Origin: Prochlorococcus marinus str. SB
GTDB taxonomy: Bacteria > Cyanobacteriota > Cyanobacteriia > PCC-6307 > Cyanobiaceae
DNA: 64,000 bases
Direction: 5' to 3'
NCBI RefSeq assembly: GCF_000760115.1
Contig: NZ_JNAS01000002.1
Span: 558,001-622,000 of the forward strand
The position numbers and the translations under genes were made by a program. A model generated the notes under the pieces. The model made no database searches. It worked only from the letters and a program-made list of their open reading frames with translations, and had not been told where the DNA came from. Of this stretch, positions 57,945-64,000 are shown one piece after another. Every line of letters starts with the position of its first letter. Position 1 is the first letter of the stretch.

Positions 57945-59288
57945 CTATTTCAATTGAAAAATAACCATTGAAGCATCATCTTCAAGATGTCTATTTTGAC
58001 CTGTAAAATCGTCTAGCTTTTTAAATATTTTATTTAATATCTCTTGGGATGTATAAGATTGCTTACACAATTTTGTAAGAGTTTTAATTAATCTTTCCTC
58101 ATCAAATCTTTGTCCTAAAGAATTAGAAGTATCAATTACTCCATCTGTGTAATAAAGTACTAGATCATTTTGATTAAGCTTGATTTCACCACAATGATAT
58201 TCAGCATCTTTTTGTAGTCCAAGTACAAATCCTTTTGCATCTAGTCTAATAATTTTCTGATCTGAACTTTTCCAAAGCAAAGGAGGATTATGAGCTGCAT
58301 TAGCGAATCTCAATTTTCTAGTTCTAGGATCATAATCTGAGTAAAATAATGTCACAAATCTATGCGATTGATCTAAATCATTTATTGCTAGTTGATTCAA
58401 ATCATGCAAAATTCTATCTGGAGGAAGACCTGTAAGAACCTCTGCACGAAGCATGCCTCTTAACATAGTCATTAAAAGACCAGCTGGAATCCCTTTACCC
58501 ATGACATCACCTATTACAAAGGCCCATCTTGATTTTTCTTTCCTTTTTTCAGAAATATTAGTCTTTAAGCACATAAAATCATAGTAATCTCCACCTAGCT
58601 GAAAAGCTGGTCTACAATGTGCAGCCATGTCTATACCATGGATAATTGGACAATAATCCGGGAGTAATTGAGATTGAATTTCAGCACCAGTGGAAATTTC
58701 TCTATCTACATTCTCATGCTTTTTCTTTGTTTTAATTAGGTAGTAATTTTCTAATCCAACAGCTAGACAATTTTCAATAAAATTAAAATTACTATCTTCA
58801 GTAATCGACTTTCTAGAAATATCTTCGCTAAAAATATAAATAAATCCTCTACATTTGCCTCTAGATATTATTTTTTTTGCTTCAATTTTATATTCTTTAA
58901 ATTTATTTTTTAAAGCATTTTCAAAAGTTACAATTTCTTTTATTTTAAAATTTTTTGAAAAATGAAATTGATCCAAAAAACTATTAATCGCTTCTTGAAT
59001 TGTTGAATATTCATAGTTAACAGAAATTTTTATATTTTCATTCCATATCTCCCCCTCGTAATTTAAAGGGATAATTAAAATTATATTCTCAGAAAAAATA
59101 TGTTTAAAAATTAAACAAACATAATCCAGTAATTTATTTATGTTAGAAAATGATTTTAAATAATATGCTAGAGAAGATGCAATTTCAGCAAATTTATATT
59201 TATTTTTTAGCGTGAATTTAGGATCATTTTCTAAAAAATTTTGGACAACTTTATTCGAAAATATTTTTTCTTTTTGATTATTATCCAA
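57945..59288 (-). CDS. PP2C-type (SpoIIE/RsbU-like) serine phosphatase
   Basis: 447 residues. The N-terminal half (about 1-190) looks like a sensory region, possibly GAF-like. The C-terminal half is a PPM phosphatase: GGDYYDF, GDVMGKGIPAGLLMTMLRG, FANAAHNPPLLW and LVLYYTDGVIDTSN hold the metal-binding aspartates. Such enzymes often control anti-sigma/anti-anti-sigma switches; no kinase or antagonist lies beside it. Confidence 0.88.
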   Translation of the reverse strand: MDNNQKEKIFSNKVVQNFLENDPKFTLKNKYKFAEIASSLAYYLKSFSNINKLLDYVCLIFKHIFSENIILIIPLNYEGEIWNENIKISVNYEYSTIQEAINSFLDQFHFSKNFKIKEIVTFENALKNKFKEYKIEAKKIISRGKCRGFIYIFSEDISRKSITEDSNFNFIENCLAVGLENYYLIKTKKKHENVDREISTGAEIQSQLLPDYCPIIHGIDMAAHCRPAFQLGGDYYDFMCLKTNISEKRKEKSRWAFVIGDVMGKGIPAGLLMTMLRGMLRAEVLTGLPPDRILHDLNQLAINDLDQSHRFVTLFYSDYDPRTRKLRFANAAHNPPLLWKSSDQKIIRLDAKGFVLGLQKDAEYHCGEIKLNQNDLVLYYTDGVIDTSNSLGQRFDEERLIKTLTKLCKQSYTSQEILNKIFKKLDDFTGQNRHLEDDASMVIFQLK

Positions 59289-59356
59289 AACAAATTCAAT
59301 AGATTAAGTATGTTTTAACATTAAATTTAAGTTTTTAAAAAAAATTAATTAAATTT

Positions 59357-60655
59357 TTATTTATCTGCAAGCATAGCCTCTACAAATTCATAACTATTAA
59401 ATGGTCTCAAATCTTTTATACCTTCTCCAGCTCCAATAAACCTTATTGGCAAATTTACTTCTTCAGATACGGCTAAAGAAACACCTCCCCTAGAAGTGCC
59501 ATCTAATTTAGTAATAATTGCTCCACTTAAATCTGCCGATTTAGCGAAACTTTTTGCTTGTTTTAAGCCATTTTGCCCCTGACTTGCATCTAAAACTAAT
59601 AATGATTCAACAAGTGCATCTGGGACCTTTTTATCAATAATTTTTTTTATTTTTGCTAATTCATCCATCAAATTATTTTTTGTTTGCAATCTACCCGCTG
59701 TATCAACAAGTAATAAATCAACATTCCTTTTTTTTGCAGAATTAATTGCATCAAAAACTACAGCAGCTGGATCAGCATTTTTTGATTGATTAGATATAAC
59801 GTCAACATTACTTCTATCTCCCCAAACTTTAAGTTGCTCTACTGCAGCCGCTCTAAAAGTATCAGCAGCAGCAATCAAAGTTTTATAATTACTTTTTGAT
59901 GACAAATATGCCAATTTGCCTAATGTAGTAGTTTTGCCAACACCATTTACTCCCACTAATAACCAGACATTTAATTTACCCTTTTGGGGAACTAAAAGAT
60001 CAGAACCCGAATTTTTTATTGGTTTATCGATAATTAATTTTAATTCCTTCTTCAAAAATTTTATTCCTGCTTCTCCACCCACGACTTCCTCGTTTAATTT
60101 TGTTCTAAGAGAACTTATAACTTTATCGGTTGAATCAATCCCTACATCAGCTCTTATTAATAGAGTCTCTAAATCATCAAGAGATTCAGGAGTAAGAGGA
60201 TCATCTCCTAATTTATCCAATAATTCGGTAACAAATCCTTTTCGGGTTTCTTCTAATCCTCTCCGTAATTTAGTTAACCAATCAATTTCATCAATCGATA
60301 TTTGATTTATTTTTTTTCCTTGAGCAGCTAATACCATTGCCGACCAGGTAAAATTATCATCAAATTCTCCTAATTCTGTTTCAGCAATATTTTCTTTATT
60401 AGGAATTTCAATTGATTCTTGCTTTTGCTCTTCCTGCTTCTCTAATTCTTGCTTTTGCTCTTCCTGCTTCTCTAATTCTTGCTTTTGCTCTTCCTGCTTC
60501 TCTAATTCTTGCTTTTGCTCTTCCTGCTTCTCTAATTCTTGCTTTTGCTCTTCCTGCTTCTCTAATTCTTGCTTTTGCTCTTCCTGTCGCTTTTTTAAAA
60601 GTGCATAAGCTTGTGCAGCCCATTCACGAGAATTATCAGAATCAGTATTAGTCAT
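59357..60655 (-). CDS. ftsY: Signal recognition particle receptor FtsY
   Basis: 432 residues. An acidic N-terminal A domain contains a decapeptide repeat (EEQKQELEKQ, residues 25-80, five full copies and a part). The NG GTPase domain follows: GVNGVGKTTTLGK (about 235), DTAGRLQTK, TKLDGTSRGG. It docks SRP-ribosome complexes at the membrane. Confidence 0.96.
   Translation of the reverse strand: MTNTDSDNSREWAAQAYALLKKRQEEQKQELEKQEEQKQELEKQEEQKQELEKQEEQKQELEKQEEQKQELEKQEEQKQESIEIPNKENIAETELGEFDDNFTWSAMVLAAQGKKINQISIDEIDWLTKLRRGLEETRKGFVTELLDKLGDDPLTPESLDDLETLLIRADVGIDSTDKVISSLRTKLNEEVVGGEAGIKFLKKELKLIIDKPIKNSGSDLLVPQKGKLNVWLLVGVNGVGKTTTLGKLAYLSSKSNYKTLIAAADTFRAAAVEQLKVWGDRSNVDVISNQSKNADPAAVVFDAINSAKKRNVDLLLVDTAGRLQTKNNLMDELAKIKKIIDKKVPDALVESLLVLDASQGQNGLKQAKSFAKSADLSGAIITKLDGTSRGGVSLAVSEEVNLPIRFIGAGEGIKDLRPFNSYEFVEAMLADK
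60415..60586. repeat. 30-bp tandem repeat in ftsY
   Basis: Five consecutive identical 30-base units (60421-60570) plus 16 bases of a sixth, with six bases of a preceding one. The unit is a multiple of three, so the frame is kept. Perfect identity implies recent expansion. Confidence 0.97.
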
Positions 60656-60722
60656 TATTATCTATAGTTCGTAATTAAAATTTTTCTAAATACTATTTAT
60701 TTATATCAAATAATTATGACAA

Positions 60723-61343
60723 TTAAATTGTTTGTAATCTCCTTAAAACTCCATTAATAAATTTTCTTCCTTGCAAATCACTATATTTATTAGCTAAGTT
60801 TACAGCCTCATCACAAGCAACAGCGACAGGTGTGTTCAAAAAATTGATATCCACGTAAGCTAGACGCAAAATATCCCTATCAATTCTTGGTAATCTTTTT
60901 AATCTCCAACCATCCATTACTTGATCGATATCTGAGTCAATACTTTTAAGATTATTTACTATATTACAAATCCTTTGATTTACATCCTCTCTAATATCTA
61001 TTTGACCACTAGATACTATTAATTTTGGAAAGTCTAGAGTGACAGAGAGGGTATTCATTACGGTTTCAATCTTTGTAAGCGATTTTTTTAACTCATCTCG
61101 AACATTTGAATACGAGGAATCAACACCCTCTTGCAATTCACTATCTAATATTGTTTGTGAAGCATTTTCTAACTCTGACTCGCAATTATCTAATTCCTCT
61201 CTGCAATGGCTAATTAGAGAATCCAAAGCAGATTCAAAAATTTCTTCTATTTGAAATTTATTTAATTTAAAATCACCTTTATCTTTTATAAGGCCAAGAG
61301 AAATTAAAGATAATTCTCTAGAAAGGGATCTATTATGCATCAA
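60723..61343 (-). CDS. nusB: Transcription antitermination protein NusB
   Basis: 206 residues; longer than E. coli NusB because of an insertion in the first half (about 45-100). Start MMHNRSLSRELSLISLG, and end INFLNTPVAVACDEAVNLANKYSD...FINGVLRRL, are typical. It acts with NusE in rRNA antitermination. It abuts the DUF502 gene with no gap. Confidence 0.92.
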   Translation of the reverse strand: MMHNRSLSRELSLISLGLIKDKGDFKLNKFQIEEIFESALDSLISHCREELDNCESELENASQTILDSELQEGVDSSYSNVRDELKKSLTKIETVMNTLSVTLDFPKLIVSSGQIDIREDVNQRICNIVNNLKSIDSDIDQVMDGWRLKRLPRIDRDILRLAYVDINFLNTPVAVACDEAVNLANKYSDLQGRKFINGVLRRLQTI

Positions 61344-62078
61344 TTAAGAAGAAGTATTAGTGGAAGCTCGTAATTGAGAAAACAATTTTGAAAATGTTGG
61401 ATTTGTGGTGTTATTTTTCTCATCTGGATTAACTATCCCAGCAGAAATTATTGTTCTAAAAGCATCTTCAACAGAAATATTCAAATCCTTAACAGAAGAC
61501 TCAGGAACGAGTGTATACCAGCCAGTAGTTGGGTTTGGTGCTGTAGGGATAAAAACACTAAGTAACTTTTCTTCCAATTCTGGCTGAAGAGAAGGTCCTA
61601 CATCTCCAGTTACAAAGCCTACACTATATAGTCCCTCACGCGGATATTCAACTAAAACAACTCGTCTAAATCTATTAGATTTATTGCTTAAGAAAGTTTC
61701 TAGCAACTGTTTAAGAGTTTTATAAACCGCTCCCGCTACAGGAATTTTTGATAAAGTACCCTCTCCGAATTCTAACAACCATCTTCCTACAAAATTTCTT
61801 GCCATTAAGCCTATAAGCAAAATAGCTAATAAAGGAACAGTTAAACCTAAGGTGAGGTTAATTAAATCTTGTAATAAAGGATTTAAATTAATAAAAGGAT
61901 TTAGTTGCTTTGGGACTGAAGTAACTAACGTTAAAACAAATTTACTAACTAGCGATGAGAGCCAGATTGTCGTTGCTAAGGGTATTACAACTAAAAGCCC
62001 AGCAATAAGATCATTTTTGAGATCTTGTTGAAGCCTAGATCCTAGATTAGAATCTTGATTTTGATTAGATTCAACCAA
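61344..62078 (-). CDS. DUF502 family membrane protein
   Basis: 244 residues. Two transmembrane helices (about 25-50 and 72-95) precede a soluble domain with VEYPREGLYSVGFVTGD and FIPTAPNPTTGWYTLVPES, both hallmarks of DUF502. Plant relatives are called COV-like; bacterial function unknown. First gene of a minus-strand run with nusB and ftsY. Confidence 0.9.
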   Translation of the reverse strand: MVESNQNQDSNLGSRLQQDLKNDLIAGLLVVIPLATTIWLSSLVSKFVLTLVTSVPKQLNPFINLNPLLQDLINLTLGLTVPLLAILLIGLMARNFVGRWLLEFGEGTLSKIPVAGAVYKTLKQLLETFLSNKSNRFRRVVLVEYPREGLYSVGFVTGDVGPSLQPELEEKLLSVFIPTAPNPTTGWYTLVPESSVKDLNISVEDAFRTIISAGIVNPDEKNNTTNPTFSKLFSQLRASTNTSS

Positions 62079-62222
62079 AATAACGTTTTAACTATATTAA
62101 CTTTACTAATAATTTAACTGTTTTTACTAATTTAAGATATATTTTTCTTAAATATATCTATTTTATTTATAAGTTTATTTTGCAAAAAGAACTTTTAAAA
62201 GAAATGCTATAAAGAAAAAGAA

Positions 62223-63179
62223 ATGATTGATACGATTCAAGACAAAAAAGAAATAAGTAAAAAATTAAAAGAAAGAGCTATTTTTGAAGGTTTTACAGTT
62301 GCCGGAATAGCTTCAGTGCCAGGAAGTTCGCGCGTAAAATTAAGAACCAATGCATTAGAAAGATGGTTATCAAATAACTATCATGCTGAAATGAAATGGA
62401 TGGAAGCAGAAAAAAGAAAAAATATAGGCTCACTTTTTGAAGATGCAAAAAGTGTTTTAAGCGTTGGATTTACTTACATTAATTCACAAAACAGCAACAA
62501 CAATTTCCTCAAGGTAGCTAAATTTAGTCAAGGTGAAGACTATCATAAAGTAATTCACAAAAAATTAAAGAATATTGGTCAATGGATCGACCTAAAAATT
62601 CCTGATTGCAAATGGAAAATATGTGTTGATACCTCTCCGCTTCTCGAAAAAGCATGGGCAGAGGAAGCAGGGATTGGTTGGATAGGTAAAAATAGTAATT
62701 TAATCAGCAAAAAAAATGGTTCTTGGTTTACTTTGGGTTTTATGATTCTCACAAAAGATTTAATGCCAGATAAACCTCATGAGTCACTTTGTGGAAAATG
62801 TGATATTTGTATTGAACATTGTCCTACAAAAGCAATCGTAGAACCATTTGTAATACAATCAGATCTTTGCATTGCATATCACACAATAGAAAGCAGAGAT
62901 AAAACTATTCCAAAGAAAATAGAAAAAAATTTAGGTGGATGGGTTGCAGGATGCGATATTTGTCAAGATGTTTGTCCATGGAATAAATCAGTGCCACACA
63001 ACAATAATCATGAAACCCAACCAAAAGAATGGATTAAAAATCTTAATATTGAGTCCCTCAATTGGGACGATAAAACGTGGCAAGAAAATCTTAAAGGAAC
63101 TACTTTAAAAAGAATTAAACCATGGATGTGGAAAAGAAATATACAAGCAAATATGAAGAATAAAAAAATTAAGATATGA
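62223..63179 (+). CDS. queG: Epoxyqueuosine reductase
   Basis: 318 residues. It reduces epoxyqueuosine to queuosine in tRNA, using cobalamin and two 4Fe-4S clusters. The cluster motifs are CGKCDICIEHCPTKA and CDICQDVCPW. The N-terminal corrinoid-binding half contains AEEAGIGWIGKNSNLI. cbiD in this window belongs to the pathway making its cofactor. Its stop overlaps the next start as ATGA. Confidence 0.95.
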   Translation: MIDTIQDKKEISKKLKERAIFEGFTVAGIASVPGSSRVKLRTNALERWLSNNYHAEMKWMEAEKRKNIGSLFEDAKSVLSVGFTYINSQNSNNNFLKVAKFSQGEDYHKVIHKKLKNIGQWIDLKIPDCKWKICVDTSPLLEKAWAEEAGIGWIGKNSNLISKKNGSWFTLGFMILTKDLMPDKPHESLCGKCDICIEHCPTKAIVEPFVIQSDLCIAYHTIESRDKTIPKKIEKNLGGWVAGCDICQDVCPWNKSVPHNNNHETQPKEWIKNLNIESLNWDDKTWQENLKGTTLKRIKPWMWKRNIQANMKNKKIKI

Positions 63180-64000
63180 AGTCGTTTTTTAAAAAAACAA
63201 TCTGGATCTCCTTGATCTGTTTTTATTTTTTTCAAATAGAAATAGTTCGAGCAATAGTTCCCTATTATTATTTCCCAACAAAAAAAAATTTACAAAAGCA
63301 AAGTTTATATATAGGCAAAAATGCATATCAACTACTTTATTTTGGTCAATATGAAGACAGTCTTAACTTAGCCAAATTAGCAGTAAAAATAAATGCAAAA
63401 GATGAAAAACTATGGTTGATTTTGGCTGAAGCACAAATAGCTAACAAAGAATACAAAAACGCATTAAGTTCTCTACATAAAGCAGAACTGATCAATTCAA
63501 ATATTAGTGAAATATATTTTGCTAAAAGTAATGTTTACTTAAAAATTTCTCAACAGACAAAAGCAAAGAATGCTTTGGAAAAAGGAATAAACATTGAACC
63601 AAATAATCACAAAGCTATTTTTCAATTAGGAAATATTTTATTAATGGAAAAAAATTATTTGGGAGCTATCAAATTGTTTGATAAGTCTATAAAAATAAAG
63701 CCTGATTTCTGGCAAGCAATAAACAATCAAGGTTTAGCTTATTTCGAAAAAAACAAAGTGAATCTCGCAAGCAAACTTTTTGAAAGTGCAATCTCAATCG
63801 AGGAGAATGCTGAACCATTACTAGGCCTAGCCTCATGTATAAATATCCAAGATAATAAATTGGCAATTAAGCTAGCAAAAAAAGCTTTGGCTAAAGATCC
63901 CAAATATGTTAATTATGATTATAGAAAAGAACAGTTATGGGGAGAAAAATTACAAGCCTCTACAGAAATTCTTTTACAAAATGAACAACTAAAAAAAGAT
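63176..64000 (+). CDS. TPR-repeat protein, signal-anchored (3' partial)
   Basis: Open to the window edge, 275 residues visible. The ATG overlaps the queG stop (ATGA). A hydrophobic N-terminal segment (about 8-30) is a membrane anchor or signal, followed by TPR-like helical pairs with alanine, glycine and tyrosine at spaced positions (SLNLAKLAVKINAKDEKLW, and a copy ending INIEPNNHKAIFQLG). Probably a scaffold; the partner is unknown. Confidence 0.85.
   Translation, partial: MKSFFKKTIWISLICFYFFQIEIVRAIVPYYYFPTKKNLQKQSLYIGKNAYQLLYFGQYEDSLNLAKLAVKINAKDEKLWLILAEAQIANKEYKNALSSLHKAELINSNISEIYFAKSNVYLKISQQTKAKNALEKGINIEPNNHKAIFQLGNILLMEKNYLGAIKLFDKSIKIKPDFWQAINNQGLAYFEKNKVNLASKLFESAISIEENAEPLLGLASCINIQDNKLAIKLAKKALAKDPKYVNYDYRKEQLWGEKLQASTEILLQNEQLKKD

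Noticed and set aside
59916-60305. A 129-residue plus-strand frame opposite ftsY
   Set aside because: It mirrors the conserved NG domain of ftsY and has no independent support.
60415-60586. CRISPR-like array in ftsY
   Set aside because: The units are directly adjacent without spacers and encode a protein repeat in frame.
60408-60651. Two open frames across the ftsY repeat, one on each strand (Ala/Arg-rich minus, Leu/Ala-rich plus)
   Set aside because: They are the same 30-base unit read in other frames; ftsY is clear in its own frame and both shadows are pure repeat.

Overview
The window looks like a chromosomal segment of a high-light-type Prochlorococcus. The evidence is strong A+T richness, compact genes with short gaps, a high-light-inducible protein, psbX, ycf66, a two-piece circularly permuted tmRNA whose tag reads ANKIVSFSRQTAPVAA, a flv1/flv3 pair, and a core gene set typical of marine picocyanobacteria. 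Both edges cut genes: an ABC exporter on the left and a TPR protein on the right.

Layout. 0-4.5 kb: ABC exporter, hli, ycf66, psbX, a YggT protein and accC. 4.7-13.6 kb: tRNA-Leu(AAG) closely followed by an LpxB-related gene, a PRC-barrel protein next to smc, a small protein resembling the LigD phosphoesterase domain, a DUF883/YqjE-like membrane pair, and a THUMP RNA methylase. 13.7-14.2 kb: permuted ssrA and a tiny ORF. 14.2-18.3 kb: aldo/keto reductase, a lone ParA with an overlapping small membrane protein, a PEBP-family gene flanked by two copies of the argJ 3' end, then argJ. 18.4-26.8 kb: coaE, gatB, thiO, ndk, speA, alaS. 26.9-32.4 kb: flv3 and flv1, separated by about 1.3 kb of accessory-looking DNA (a secreted protein, a palindrome, a possible antisense-strand RNA, a 48-residue ORF), then an FMN reductase. 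32.4-45.1 kb: a class B PBP, a Cas4/RecB-like nuclease, guaA, cbiD, an aminotransferase, small cyanobacterial proteins, an HNH protein, pdxA, accB and efp. 45.2-64 kb: lumenal cyclophilin, thiL, gap2, murC-murB-ybaB, rsgA-tusA-like-dnaJ-grpE-msrB, dusA, a glycine-rich RRM protein, argH, a PP2C-type phosphatase, ftsY, nusB, a DUF502 protein, queG and the TPR gene.

Most genes are housekeeping: fatty-acid carboxylation (accC, accB), cell wall (PBP, murB, murC), translation and quality control (ssrA, alaS, gatB, efp, dusA, queG, dnaJ, grpE), amino-acid and cofactor synthesis, and photoprotection (hli, flv1, flv3, psbX).

The places that look least ordinary are: (1) a 0.85-kb island at the argJ 3' end, bounded by an argJ tail duplicated with synonymous differences and by a second direct-repeat pair; (2) the insertion between flv3 and flv1; (3) the ParA/small-membrane-protein overlap; (4) the lone Cas4-like nuclease and the LigD-phosphoesterase-like protein; (5) in-frame repeat expansions in ftsY and in the RRM protein. 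No CRISPR array, transposase or phage structural gene was seen.
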